A stretch of DNA of 64,000 nt from Calothrix sp. PCC 7103 (GCF_000331305.1 NZ_KB217478.1:1471679-1535678), one strand, 5' to 3'; shown: positions 18,836 to 27,973, numbered from the stretch's first letter. Notes: a model not told the origin generated them from the sequence alone. Numbers and translations are program-made.

Positions 18836-19591
18836 ATGACAACAACCGGGATAAAAGTAATATTAGTCGAACCAGCGGGGCCATTAAACGTGGGTTCAAC
18901 AGCGCGTGTCATGAAAAATTTTGGCTTGACTCAACTCATCTTAGTCAACCCACAATGCGACCATATAGGCGCCGAAGCAAAACTTATGGCGGTTCGTGCA
19001 TCAGATATATTAGAATCGGCAATTATTGTAAACTCTTTACCCGAAGCTTTAATTGGATGTAAGCGTGTAATAGCTACAACTGGCGCCGACCATGACTGGG
19101 ATGCACCTTTGGAAACACCACGTGATGCTTTACCCTGGTTACTCGAAGAAAACGCACAACCCAGTGCTTTAATATTTGGTCGTGAAGATAGAGGGTTGAG
19201 TAACCAAGAATTAAATTATGCCCAACGATTTATTCGTATTCCTTCCAGCGAAGAATATTCATCATTAAATTTGGCAATGGCTGTTGGTGTTTGCTGCTAC
19301 GAACTTGCACAGCAAGCGACCGTATCATTACAGGAAACAGATGTAGCAAAAAACATACCTTATTTAAGCCAACTGGCGCCTGTAGAGCTTGTCGAATCGT
19401 ATTACCAGCAGTTAGAATTACTACTGCTTAGTATTGGTTATCTTTTTCCTCATACTGCAAAAAGCCGTATGGAAAAATTCCGACAACTGTACAACCGCAC
19501 GCAGCTAAAAAATAGGGAATTAGCTATGTTGAGAGGAATTTTACATCAGGTACAATGGGCACTTGATAAAAAAAACCATGCTGGCGATTAG
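18836..19591 (+). CDS. trmJ: TrmH-family RNA methyltransferase, TrmJ type
   Basis: A 251-aa SPOUT-class methyltransferase, probably 2'-O-methylating position 32 of tRNAs using S-adenosylmethionine. Visible motifs are the N-terminal VEPAGPLNVGSTARVMKNFG (motif 1 with N and R), the IFGREDRGLSNQEL knot loop and the IPSSEEYSSLNLAMAVGVCCYEL cofactor-binding trefoil knot motif. The C-terminal helical extension (residues about 165-251) matches TrmJ proteins rather than short SpoU enzymes. The start ATG lies just after the 23-bp tandem repeat, and no good ribosome-binding site is visible. A group-1 TrmH-family paralogue of other specificity cannot be excluded. Confidence 0.85.
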   Translation: MTTTGIKVILVEPAGPLNVGSTARVMKNFGLTQLILVNPQCDHIGAEAKLMAVRASDILESAIIVNSLPEALIGCKRVIATTGADHDWDAPLETPRDALPWLLEENAQPSALIFGREDRGLSNQELNYAQRFIRIPSSEEYSSLNLAMAVGVCCYELAQQATVSLQETDVAKNIPYLSQLAPVELVESYYQQLELLLLSIGYLFPHTAKSRMEKFRQLYNRTQLKNRELAMLRGILHQVQWALDKKNHAGD

Positions 19592-19768
19592 CAAATATAT
19601 TTATGATGTGCTTTTGCCACCACCCCAAACTAAATAATATGGCTTAAACTAAACAAGCAGAGTGTAAAGTGCTGAGTATAAAGTACTGAGTGCTGAGTGT
19701 ATATTAGTAGCGTGTGTGTTTGCTTTGGGGTCGGTACAAATATAGTTCAGTGGTTATAAGGAGTAGCG

Positions 19769-21385
19769 GTGTCAGATTCGAGTTATAGATTAACACCTTC
19801 GTCGCGAGGTCAAAGCGTTGGCCGTCGTGTGTCACGTCCTGTTAAAAAGTCGGGACTTCCTCAACCGAAAGTCGCTAAAAAAACTCAACCAGGACAGAAG
19901 AAAGTCAAACCGACTGCCAAAGCTGTCAAATCGACATCGCCTAGAACAACTGTGCCTTCTTCAGGTCAAAATATAGTTAAAAGTACAGTTAGACCTGCCA
20001 CACATCCAAGCGTCAAAAACCAAATACCTGTTTATAATCCCAATACCGTTAAGGTAAAATCCGTCCGAGTTCGCAAGCAACCTACCGCTCGAAAAACTGT
20101 TGTTTCCCGTCGGACACGATTAAAGCCGATGGCGCGAAATATTTTATATGCTTTAAGATTATTAATTGTTGGAGTCGGTATTGGCGCCATTGTTGGTACT
20201 GCGCTTTCTGTATTAGACCCTGCCACAAAGTTGAATAGCCAAAACGGGCAAACACCTACAATAGAACCAACTGCACCACAAACTCAAGCTCCTACTGTTG
20301 CTAACATATTACAGCTATCACAAGAAATACCTTCTTTAAAATCAGCAATCCAAAATCTAGCAATCCAAAACCCAAATTTAACTCCAGGGGTATTTGTTGC
20401 CGATTTAGATAATGGTGGTTATGTTGATTTTAATGGCGGCGCCATGTTTTCAAGTGCCAGTACAATTAAACTAGCAATTCTTATCGCCTTTTTCCAAGAG
20501 GTTGATGAAGGCAAAATAAACCTTGAAGAAACTCTCCGCACTAGTAAGTCTACTGTAGCTGGTGGTTCAGGAGACATGCAAAATAGACCTGTTGGTACTG
20601 AGTATGGAATACTTGAAGTCGCTACTAAAATGATGACTATTAGCGACAATACAGCAACTAACATGCTGATTGAGCGAATGGGGGGAATTGAAAAATTAAA
20701 TCAGCGCTTCCGCAGTTGGGGACTTAACACTACTTCGCTTGGTAATATTTTACCTGATATTGAGGGGACGAATAAAACCTCTCCAAAAGAGTTGAGTAAT
20801 TTAATGGCAATGATAACTAAAGGTAATATAGTTAGTTCTCAGTCACGCGAACGTATTATTGATATTATGCAGCGTACTGTCAAAGATACTTTGTTACCTC
20901 CTGGTTTAGGACAAGGTGCAAAAATTGCTCATAAAACAGGTGAAATTGGCGGAATTTTAGCAGATACGGGTTTAGTAGAGTTGCCATCAGGAAAACGCTA
21001 TCTAATTTCGGTAATGGTACAACGTCCTCGAAACGATGTCAGTGCAGAAAAGCTGATAAATGGGATTTCACGTGCTGCGTATCAGCAGTTTACTGGTATT
21101 AGCATGGCGCCTAATAATTCTGTTAACCCTGCTGTACCTAATAATATTCCTGCACCTGTAAATCCAATTCAACCTCCTGTTATTACTCAGCCGCTTCCAC
21201 CAACTACTAACATTAATCCTAATATTAATCCAATTCCCCCAGGTGGCTATACTCCACCAATCATGAATCCAATGCCTAGCTCTACATACATGACTCCTGT
21301 ACCAAATATGGGAACTAATATTCCTCCTACTGGTTATCAGGCGCCTGTAGTAAATCCTCAATATTATTATCCTTACCAACAATAA
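19769..21385 (+). CDS. Membrane-anchored class A beta-lactamase-like serine hydrolase
   Basis: A 538-aa protein with a GTG start preceded by AAGGAG. The N-terminal roughly 125 residues are very basic (K/R/T/P/S-rich) and presumably cytoplasmic, followed by one transmembrane helix (about 128-150). The hydrolase domain carries the class A triad motifs: S231-T-I-K234, S292-D-N294 and K389-T-G391. The last roughly 100 residues are P/N-rich and low complexity. Such proteins in cyanobacteria are annotated as serine hydrolases, and penicillin hydrolysis or peptidoglycan DD-peptidase activity is possible but unproven. No typical Glu166 omega-loop motif (ExxLN) is evident, which argues against an efficient beta-lactamase. 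It stands alone on the plus strand. Confidence 0.85.
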   Translation: MSDSSYRLTPSSRGQSVGRRVSRPVKKSGLPQPKVAKKTQPGQKKVKPTAKAVKSTSPRTTVPSSGQNIVKSTVRPATHPSVKNQIPVYNPNTVKVKSVRVRKQPTARKTVVSRRTRLKPMARNILYALRLLIVGVGIGAIVGTALSVLDPATKLNSQNGQTPTIEPTAPQTQAPTVANILQLSQEIPSLKSAIQNLAIQNPNLTPGVFVADLDNGGYVDFNGGAMFSSASTIKLAILIAFFQEVDEGKINLEETLRTSKSTVAGGSGDMQNRPVGTEYGILEVATKMMTISDNTATNMLIERMGGIEKLNQRFRSWGLNTTSLGNILPDIEGTNKTSPKELSNLMAMITKGNIVSSQSRERIIDIMQRTVKDTLLPPGLGQGAKIAHKTGEIGGILADTGLVELPSGKRYLISVMVQRPRNDVSAEKLINGISRAAYQQFTGISMAPNNSVNPAVPNNIPAPVNPIQPPVITQPLPPTTNINPNINPIPPGGYTPPIMNPMPSSTYMTPVPNMGTNIPPTGYQAPVVNPQYYYPYQQ

Positions 21386-21448
21386 GAAACCGAATTTCTT
21401 CGTTTAAATCTGTTATACAAATGACAATTTTGCTAGAAACCCGGTTTC
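21386..21448. terminator. Hairpins after the serine hydrolase gene (AGAAACCSGGTTTCT-type repeats)
   Basis: AAGAAA-ccgaa-TTTCTT directly after the stop codon and AGAAACCCGGTTTCT at 21433-21447 both fold as hairpins and precede T-rich DNA. Another copy lies at 21884-21898 (AGAAACCGGGCTTCT). The repeat is widespread in cyanobacterial intergenic DNA. A terminator role here is inferred. Confidence 0.45.
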
Positions 21449-21539
21449 TGCTTTCCTTGTTATCTTAATAACTTAATAAATAAATTGTTAAGAAATTAAC
21501 TACAAAAGAATATTGCATTTTACAATTGCTTAGTAATTA

Positions 21540-21573
21540 AAAAAACTACCCACTCTAGCCGAGTCAGGTAGTT
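21540..21573 (-). terminator. Strong minus-strand Rho-independent terminator with no gene upstream
   Basis: On the minus strand AACTACC ... GGTAGTT (7-bp stem, with an inner GACTC/GAGT pairing) is followed by TTTTTTT. The nearest minus-strand gene further right is more than 4 kb away, so this should end an unannotated transcript starting between 21580 and about 22190. Confidence 0.6.
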
Positions 21574-22190
21574 GATTTTGATGTATTCCAATTTAAGAAT
21601 ATCAAATAATTCCCTAGATGGGAGAATATTAATAATTTAATTCAACTATAAAGTCAATTTTCAGTACTTGTGACCTATATAAAACATTGAGTTTAGAAAT
21701 CCCCCATTACAACAGATTTATGAAGCCTAAAGTAATGGGGAAGTAGATTACAATCGATGCAAAATACAGCAGACCAATCAAGCGCTTTGTCAAAACATAA
21801 CCAATAAAAATGAAGAACTCATGAAGTATGAGATTTTCTTTACAATACTTAATAAAATATTTTTACAAAAATTAAAAACCCTAGAAACCGGGCTTCTTTA
21901 TTTAAACTAACTATAGATTAAAATATTTTATAAACATAGTTATTCCTGATAGTAAAGAAAACTTCATATTAAATGCAAGTATATACTTTAACTTAATTAA
22001 GAAACAATACGAAACATTAAGTATATTAAATTTAAGTTACTATTGATTCCCAAATTTTACGATAATACTCTTTTAAGAAAATGTGTGCGAGGTCATTTTT
22101 GATAAAAATAAGTCAACCATAGTATTTATAGAAAATTAGAGATTAATTATGTCAAACCAACAGCGTTGAAGTACACAGAGGTTTAATTCA
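21574..22190. other. Gene-free region with inverted repeat; possible minus-strand small RNA and promoter of the signalling cluster
   Basis: Contains a perfect 9-bp inverted repeat CCCCATTAC ... GTAATGGGG (21702-21740), a third AGAAACCGGGCTTCT-type repeat and very AT-rich DNA up to the response regulator. The inverted repeat plus the minus-strand terminator at 21540-21573 suggest a structured non-coding RNA on the minus strand. No known RNA family was recognised. Confidence 0.35.
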
Positions 22191-22871
22191 ATGCGAATTT
22201 TAATAGTTGAAGATGACGAGTGCATAGCTAAAACACTTTTAAGTGTCCTTGGCAACCAGCATTACACAGTTGATGTGGCTAGCGACGGTAACTCCGGTTG
22301 GGAGTTAATAGAAACTTTCTCGTATGATTTGATACTGCTTGATGTCATGCTGCCAAAGCTAGATGGACTCAAGATTTGTCAGAGGTTGCGTTCTAAAAAC
22401 TACCAAACCCCTATTTTACTACTGACGGCAAAAAATTCAAATACAGATAAAGTAGAGGGACTAGAAGCAGGAGCAGATGATTATGTGGTTAAGCCATTTG
22501 AGTTTTCTGAGCTACTAGCGCGTATTCGTGTTTTGCTACGGCGCCGAAATTTACCCATTCAAACAGTACTACGATGGGAAAACTTGTGTTTATATCCAGA
22601 TAGCTGCGAAGTTACCTACAACGATAATTTGCTCACCTTAACTCCTAAAGAGTACCGTTTACTAGAACTTTTCCTTGGTTTAGCAGAGGGTTCACGTCTT
22701 GCCAAGCAGATAGAGCAGATGTTTAAGTTAGGGATGCAAAAAGACCAAACTACAGTAATTAACCTCTGCCACTTAGTAGAACTTCTCCAACAAGAACTCA
22801 ATAAACCAGTCTTTGAAGAGTTTGACAAAGCAGTTTTGAATTTTGTAGAGGAGGAAGATAGTGTTAAATAA
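22191..22871 (+). CDS. Response regulator, OmpR-like with a degenerate DNA-binding domain
   Basis: A 226-aa protein. Residues 1-120 are a receiver domain with the acidic pocket (VEDDE near the N-terminus), phospho-acceptor D51 in LLDVMLPKLDG, the T/A switch (LLTAKN) and K in VVKPFEFSE. Residues about 125-165 match the start of an OmpR winged helix (LTPKEYRLLELFLGL). The expected recognition helix and wing (VKAHIKxLRxKL ... GxGYRL) are absent and replaced by an unrelated helical stretch ending NFVEEEDSVK. It is therefore uncertain that it binds DNA. It overlaps the start of the downstream kinase by 11 bases, so the two are translationally coupled partners. Confidence 0.88.
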   Translation: MRILIVEDDECIAKTLLSVLGNQHYTVDVASDGNSGWELIETFSYDLILLDVMLPKLDGLKICQRLRSKNYQTPILLLTAKNSNTDKVEGLEAGADDYVVKPFEFSELLARIRVLLRRRNLPIQTVLRWENLCLYPDSCEVTYNDNLLTLTPKEYRLLELFLGLAEGSRLAKQIEQMFKLGMQKDQTTVINLCHLVELLQQELNKPVFEEFDKAVLNFVEEEDSVK

Positions 22872-25347
22872 TACTTTTAATAACCAAGAAAATTCGTCTA
22901 TAGAGTCAATAAACCCTGTAGACTCACTTGAAGTATTGCTGCATAAATTAATGAACCGCGTCCGTCAATATGCAGAATTATCTGACATTTTGTCTGTAAC
23001 CGTTAACGAAGTGCGGGTTTTTTTAGAAACTGACCGGGTTAAGGTATATAAATTTGATACAGATGGTAGCGGTGAAGTTGTCGCTGAGTCTGTTAACGAG
23101 TGTTTACCATCACTGTTAGGGCAACATTTTCCTGCTGAGGATATTCCACTGGAAGCACGTGAAATGTTTCAAAAAGTTCGCCAGCGTACAATTGTAGATG
23201 TACCTGCTCAAACTATAGGGTTAAGTCGATTTTTATATCCTGACAGTGATAACAATGATATTTGGTTTCGTCACGTAGACCCCTGCCATATCGAATATTT
23301 GATATCAATGGGTGTGAATTCTTCTGTAGTTGTGCCAATTTTACACCGTCAGCAGTTGTGGGGATTATTAGTTTCTCATCACAGCGTACCGCGAAATGTT
23401 ACCGAACGAGAATTACAAGTATTGCAACTTATAGCAGACCAATTATCGATTGCGGTGGGACAGTCAACCTTACTTCAACAGACTCGAATTTTAGCACAAC
23501 AAGAAGCTACAATTAACCGCGTTGCTAAACTGTTACATTCGATGACCGAAATGCAGTTGCAACAGGCTTTAGAGTTAGCTGTGTCGGGTTTGCAAGCTAG
23601 CGGTGGTAGAGTTTATATTGCGCCACAAAAACCAAACGAAGAAGCGCAAATATATAGTTGTGGGTCTGGGAGTATATTGAATGAAGATTATTGCGATTGG
23701 TTAACTACTCAACCAACATTACCTGAACTGAGCCATATTTGGGTATTTAATGATTTGCTTGTGTACTCTTTACCAGAATATTTAGCGAATGATTTTAATA
23801 AAGCTGAAATTCGGAGCTTATTAATTATTCGTTTGGAGTACCATACTTCAATTGTGGGTTATTTGAGTATTTTCCGTCGCTCTATTGATACAGAAACTTT
23901 ATGGGCACGGCGCCGAGACCCTCTGGAAGCGCGACACTTACGTCCGGTAAAATCGTTTGAAGCATGGCAAGAGTTAAAAAAAGCTCAAGTCAACCCTTGG
24001 ACGGCGCCAGAAATTGATTTAGCTAATTCTTTGGGTAGCCACTTTGCAATGGCAATTCAGCAATATCATCTGTATCAAAAATTGCATGTTACTAATTATC
24101 ATTTACATAGAGATATTGAACAAAGAAAGCTGTTTGAAAGCAAAATTTCTGCATTAAACACGGAGTTAGAAACACGAGTAATTGAACGCACTGCTGAGTT
24201 ACAGCAAGCTAATACCGAATTGAAACGTGAAGTCACAGAACGTCAAATCGCACAAGCTTCTGTAGAGCGTTTAAGTCGGTATAACGAGTTAATTTTAAAC
24301 TCAGCAGGTGAGGGAATTTACGGTTTAGATGCCAACGCAAAACTCACTTTTATTAATTCTGCTGGCGCCAGAATGTTGGGTTATCAAGTCGAAGAACTAA
24401 TTACCCTAGGTCAGCATTTTATACACTATACCTTAAAACACTCTAAACCCGATAATACTGCCTACAAATGGTCAGAGAACCCAATTCGTGCAACTTTGGA
24501 ATATGGCAAAGTCCAAAACATTAGCGATGATATATACTATCGTCGAGATGGCACAAAATTTCCTGTTGAGTATATTTCAACACCAATCGAAGAACAAGGT
24601 CAAATTATCGGCGCCGTAGTTATTTTCAAAGATATTACCGAACGGCAAATAATTGAGCGCATGAAGGATGAGTTTGTTTCTATAGTTAGTCACGAACTAC
24701 GAACACCTTTAACTTCGATATGCAGCGCTTTAGGTTTACTATCAAATAATTCGCTTGATAGCCAACCAGTTAAGAAACATAGAATGTTAGAAATTGCCTT
24801 TGAAAATACAAACCGCTTGGTGCGTCTTATCAACGATATCCTTGATATCGAGCGCATCAACTCCGGCAAAGTTTCAATGCATTTTCAAATATGTAATGCT
24901 GCTGAATTAATGACGCAAGCTGCTGATGAAATGCGCGCAATGGCAGAAAAAGCCGAAATTACTCTTTGTGTGGCGCCACTTCATGCTCAACTTTGGGCAG
25001 ACCCAGACAAAATAGTTCAAACACTTACTAATTTAATTAGCAATGCGATTAAGTTTTCATCACCTAGTAGTCATGTTTGGTTAAGTGCGGAAATTCAGAT
25101 GACTCCTCATATATTATTTAAAGTCAAAGATGAAGGGAGGGGAATTCCAGAAGATAAATTAGAAACTATATTTGACCGTTTTCAGCAAGTCGATGCATCA
25201 AATTCTCGTAACCAAGGTGGGACGGGTTTGGGACTTGCCATATGTCGAAGTATTGTACAACAACATGGAGGCGCCATTTGGGCAGAAAGTATATTAGACG
25301 TAGGTAGTACATTTTATTTTACATTACCTTTATTACGAGGAGCATAA
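22861..25347 (+). CDS. Phytochrome-like sensor histidine kinase (GAF-PHY-PAS-HisKA-HATPase)
   Basis: An 828-aa protein with a GTG start overlapping the upstream regulator. A GAF domain (about 37-205) contains D-P-C142-H143-I-E-Y-L, the Cys-His pair of bilin-binding phytochromes. Residues about 215-400 resemble a PHY domain with a tongue-like LEARHLRPVKSFEAW (PRxSF-type) segment. There is no N-terminal PAS domain, so it is of the knotless, Cph2-like kind. A coiled coil (about 405-465), a PAS domain (470-595), HisKA with H611 in SIVSHELRTPLTS, and an ATPase domain (N-box NLISNAIKFSS, DEGRGIPED, GGTGLGLAI) follow. It probably autophosphorylates in response to red/far-red or similar light and passes phosphate to the flanking receivers. 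Bilin attachment is inferred from C142. Confidence 0.9.
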   Translation: MLNNTFNNQENSSIESINPVDSLEVLLHKLMNRVRQYAELSDILSVTVNEVRVFLETDRVKVYKFDTDGSGEVVAESVNECLPSLLGQHFPAEDIPLEAREMFQKVRQRTIVDVPAQTIGLSRFLYPDSDNNDIWFRHVDPCHIEYLISMGVNSSVVVPILHRQQLWGLLVSHHSVPRNVTERELQVLQLIADQLSIAVGQSTLLQQTRILAQQEATINRVAKLLHSMTEMQLQQALELAVSGLQASGGRVYIAPQKPNEEAQIYSCGSGSILNEDYCDWLTTQPTLPELSHIWVFNDLLVYSLPEYLANDFNKAEIRSLLIIRLEYHTSIVGYLSIFRRSIDTETLWARRRDPLEARHLRPVKSFEAWQELKKAQVNPWTAPEIDLANSLGSHFAMAIQQYHLYQKLHVTNYHLHRDIEQRKLFESKISALNTELETRVIERTAELQQANTELKREVTERQIAQASVERLSRYNELILNSAGEGIYGLDANAKLTFINSAGARMLGYQVEELITLGQHFIHYTLKHSKPDNTAYKWSENPIRATLEYGKVQNISDDIYYRRDGTKFPVEYISTPIEEQGQIIGAVVIFKDITERQIIERMKDEFVSIVSHELRTPLTSICSALGLLSNNSLDSQPVKKHRMLEIAFENTNRLVRLINDILDIERINSGKVSMHFQICNAAELMTQAADEMRAMAEKAEITLCVAPLHAQLWADPDKIVQTLTNLISNAIKFSSPSSHVWLSAEIQMTPHILFKVKDEGRGIPEDKLETIFDRFQQVDASNSRNQGGTGLGLAICRSIVQQHGGAIWAESILDVGSTFYFTLPLLRGA

Positions 25348-25349
25348 CT

Positions 25350-25736
25350 ATGAGTAAGCGTGTATTAATAATAGATGACGAGCAGGGTATTAGAGAAACA
25401 ACTCAAGTATGTTTAGAAATAACTGGAGATTGGGAAGTTTTTACTGCTAGTTCTGGTAAAGAAGGATTAATATTAGCAGCTTCTGAAAAGCCAGATGTAA
25501 TTCTTTTGGATGTAATGATGCCAGATATGGATGGGTTGACTACATTAAAAAAAATACAATCAGACTTAGAAATTCAGCATATACCTGTAGTCTTTTTAAC
25601 GGCAAAAGCTCAACCTGCCGAACAGCGTCAATTTAGCCATTTAAAATTGGCAGCATTAATTACTAAACCCTATGACCCATTTACTTTATCAGACCAACTT
25701 ACAGAAATAATTTTACGAGGAGTTCAAAAACCATAA
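25350..25736 (+). CDS. Single-domain response regulator (CheY-like)
   Basis: A 128-aa receiver-only protein: DDEQG acidic pocket, phospho-acceptor D54 in ILLDVMMPDMDG, FLTAKAQ and K in ITKPYDPF. It starts two bases after the stop of the kinase gene, completing a regulator-kinase-regulator operon. With no output domain, it likely signals by protein interaction or as a phosphate shuttle between kinase and another partner. Confidence 0.92.
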   Translation: MSKRVLIIDDEQGIRETTQVCLEITGDWEVFTASSGKEGLILAASEKPDVILLDVMMPDMDGLTTLKKIQSDLEIQHIPVVFLTAKAQPAEQRQFSHLKLAALITKPYDPFTLSDQLTEIILRGVQKP

Positions 25737-25792
25737 AAAATTACCTTTTAATATTAGCAAGCGATAAAGTCGGATATTTACATAAGAAGTTT

Positions 25793-26251
25793 TTATTTTT
25801 GCGTTTGCTTGCGAGTCATAGTGATTACTGCCTTGACCGTAAGCTCTGGTAAATCGCCCAAAGTTGGTAAAATGTCTTCAGTAGAAAAAATTTGGGGTAG
25901 GTTATCTCCAAACCATACCCAAACCTGTTGGCGAGTTATATCTATTAGCCAAGCTAATTGCGTTCCATTGCTAAGGCAGTGGAGAATTTTGTTTTGCACA
26001 TCCAAGGTGCTTTGATCAGGAGAAAGAATTTCAATTAACCATTCCGGCGCCCCCTGTAGCGGTTCATCTTCATCGCCAAGACGGTCACTGTTGACGACAG
26101 AAATATCTGGTACTGAGGAGTAGGGAGGTATAATACAACGCAGTTCTTGCACGGCTTCAAACCGCTCAGTTTTTGCGATTGGAAAACCACAACCAGCCTT
26201 TTGTGTACTAGATTGAGGATAAGATAATTGATTTTCTTGTGTGTCTGGCAT
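25793..26251 (-). CDS. Uma2 family endonuclease, N-terminally shortened
   Basis: A 152-aa product with the Uma2/DUF820 nuclease core: VPDISVV, PEWLIEILSPDQS and the following QNK, providing the PD-(D/E)xK-type residues, then AWLIDITRQQVWVW. Full members are about 185-200 residues. Here roughly 40-60 N-terminal residues are missing. The same frame continues upstream of the ATG as SKLSERLICRIGALLTK, a recognisable Uma2 helix, up to an in-frame TGA at about 26312, so a premature stop appears to have cut the original gene. Catalytic residues survive, so a shortened active enzyme is possible, but decay is more likely. Two further Uma2 loci follow within 1.4 kb. Confidence 0.7.
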   Translation of the reverse strand: MPDTQENQLSYPQSSTQKAGCGFPIAKTERFEAVQELRCIIPPYSSVPDISVVNSDRLGDEDEPLQGAPEWLIEILSPDQSTLDVQNKILHCLSNGTQLAWLIDITRQQVWVWFGDNLPQIFSTEDILPTLGDLPELTVKAVITMTRKQTQK

Positions 26252-26493
26252 TTTAGTAAGTAAGGCGCCAATACGACAAATTAATCGTTCCGATAGTTTA
26301 GATGCACTACCTCAATTGTGTGATGCGATTTTAGAGGATGTGGCTTGCGTTATGAAATGTGATTTGTACTCATAAGCAGTTTTAGAAGGCGCCGACAAAA
26401 TATAGATTCTATCCTTTGCTATTGAGCGTTTTCCGAAGTGCTGGCACCCTTAGCATATATCTTGCACCTACGCCGAATTTGTAACTACGCTCA

Positions 26494-26620
26494 TACCCGC
26501 CAACACCCTACAAGGGTGTAGCTAATTGAACAAAGCCCACCGGGAGTGGGCTACAATCTTAGCCTACGTAGGTAGGCTAAGATTGTAGCCCCAGTCATTT
26601 ATTGCCTGCGGGCGGGTCGT
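26494..26620. repeat. Intergenic hairpin repeat with a 20-bp perfect stem
   Basis: Contains ACACCCT-aca-AGGGTGT (26503-26519) and a perfect 44-bp hairpin at 26548-26591 (20-bp arms starting GGGCTACAATCTTAGC, 4-base loop). The ACCCTA...GAACAAAGCCYACC order matches the copy at 32546-32610. Confidence 0.75.
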
Positions 26621-26706
26621 AAAATACTAATTCCTGTGTCTGGGGAACCAGGGAACGGAACCAAATTGCAAATATTGCACAGTCTTGTATATAACCATCT
26701 AAACTG

Positions 26707-26910
26707 ATGCCTTACCAGTTTTCTACAGGGTTGGTGGCAGCATTTATAGATAATGGCGCCCTTTTAGGGTGGTTACTAAACCCGCAACAGCGACAAGTGG
26801 AAATTTATAAACCGGGTAAAGAGGTAGAGGTATTGGAGAATCCTACTAAATTGTCTGGTGAGGATGTGCTACCAGGTTTTGTTTTGAATTTGCGTCGAGT
26901 ATGGGGTTAA
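26707..26910 (+). pseudogene. Uma2 family endonuclease, C-terminal fragment
   Basis: A 67-residue frame whose last roughly 50 residues (NGALLGWLLNPQQRQVEIYKPG ... KLSGEDVLPGFVLNL) are the C-terminal end of a Uma2 protein. They align with the end of the complete copy 100 bases downstream (GVQLGWLINPQLSQVEIY ... QLSGENILPGFSLSL). The nuclease core is absent. The first 15 residues are unrelated. It is best read as a 3' remnant. Confidence 0.75.
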
Positions 26911-26915
26911 AAATG

Positions 26916-26975
26916 GTAGAGACGTTACATATAACGTCTCTACCAAGGTGGGGAATCAACCGGGCATGATATAAT
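26916..26975. mobile_element. Variant 28-bp palindrome with a one-sided ATCATGCCCGG terminus
   Basis: GTAGAGACGTTA-CATA-TAACGTCTCTAC (26916-26943) keeps the outer half-sites of the 28-bp palindrome with a changed centre. On its right, ACCGGGCATGAT is the inverted terminus of the 6257-6355 element. No left terminus is seen, so the copy is partial. It lies six bases after the Uma2 fragment stop. Confidence 0.5.
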
Positions 26976-27007
26976 GTTTATTACTATTGCGGCATTTGTT
27001 TAGATTT

Positions 27008-27577
27008 ATGACTCCTTTGACATTAAGTTTAGACAGCGTTCATCTGAGTGACGAGCAATTCTATCAGTTATGTCAAAATAACCGCGAGTTACAGTTTGAA
27101 CTTTCGTCTAAGGGAAAATTAATAATTATGTCACCTGTTGGAGGCGAGAGCGGCAATCGAGAAGCTGACTTTATTATCGATTTAGGAATTTGGAATCGGC
27201 AAACTGGTCTCGGTTATACTTTCAGTTCCTCCACTGTATTTAAGTTACCCAATGGTGCAAACCGTTCTCCCGATGCCACTTGGATTAAAAAGGAACGTTG
27301 GGAAGCACTCACTCTCGAACAAAGACGCAAATTTCCCCCCATCGCACCAGATTTTTTAATTGAATTAAGGTCAGCAACAGATGATTTGGAAACGCTGCGT
27401 GAGAAAATGCAGGAATATATGGATGCAGGGGTGCAATTAGGATGGTTAATTAATCCACAACTTTCTCAAGTGGAAATTTATCGTACTGGGCAAGATATAG
27501 AAGTGCGGAACCTGCCTACACAACTATCAGGTGAAAATATATTACCAGGATTTAGCTTAAGTTTATCCCCGTACTAA
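27008..27577 (+). CDS. Uma2 family endonuclease
   Basis: The ATG at 27008 gives a 189-aa protein of normal family length: MTPLTLSLDSVHLSDEQFYQLCQNN, FELSSKGKLIIMSPVGGES, a central SPDATWIKKERW, the PDFLIELRSATDDL acidic pair with a following K in EKMQEYMDAG, and the C-terminal LGWLINPQLSQVEIY. An earlier TTG at 26987 would add seven residues but has no better support. Uma2 proteins have a restriction-endonuclease-like fold and are hugely expanded in cyanobacteria; their biological role is unclear. It is the only intact copy of three in this stretch. Confidence 0.88.
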   Translation: MTPLTLSLDSVHLSDEQFYQLCQNNRELQFELSSKGKLIIMSPVGGESGNREADFIIDLGIWNRQTGLGYTFSSSTVFKLPNGANRSPDATWIKKERWEALTLEQRRKFPPIAPDFLIELRSATDDLETLREKMQEYMDAGVQLGWLINPQLSQVEIYRTGQDIEVRNLPTQLSGENILPGFSLSLSPY

Positions 27578-27935
27578 TAGAATACAGAAGACTGAGGAGC
27601 GGGTGGTGCGTCAAAGCAGATGATTTTTCAACAGGTGTTAATATTATAGATATTAGTAAACTTATTTTATGAAAAAAACTAGAATATTCTTTTTGACCAT
27701 GAACAAGAATTGCTGTTAACTTCGGCGCCATTGCCACAATGACAGGTTCAATAACAATAAATATTTTTTGAGCTAAAGTACTAGCCAAAACATAGTATCC
27801 AAACTTTTTAAGTGTTACGAGTTTAGATAGCAAAATTTTATCAACTTGCGACAACATCAACGATACTACTATTGTCCAACTAACTCCAGCAGAAAATCGC
27901 CAAATTTGTTGTACAATACTGAATTTAAAACTAAG
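27552..27935 (-). pseudogene. Polysaccharide/O-antigen flippase, internal fragment
   Basis: The minus-strand frame reads IWRFSAGVSWTIVVSLMLSQVDKILLSKLVTLKKFGYYVLAS and continues AQKIFIVIEPVIVAMAPKLT ... LLISIILTPVEKSS. This is the characteristic Q-x-D-K-x-x-L-S-K-L-x-x-L-x-x-F-G-Y-Y-x-L-A signature of Wzx-type flippases. Only about 110 of some 450 residues remain, with neither true start nor true end. The last 20 codons are unrelated and overlap the Uma2 stop. It is a gene remnant, not a functional transporter. Confidence 0.7.
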
Positions 27936-27973
27936 CCATTAGAACAGTAATAATAATGTTGCCAATTATATAA

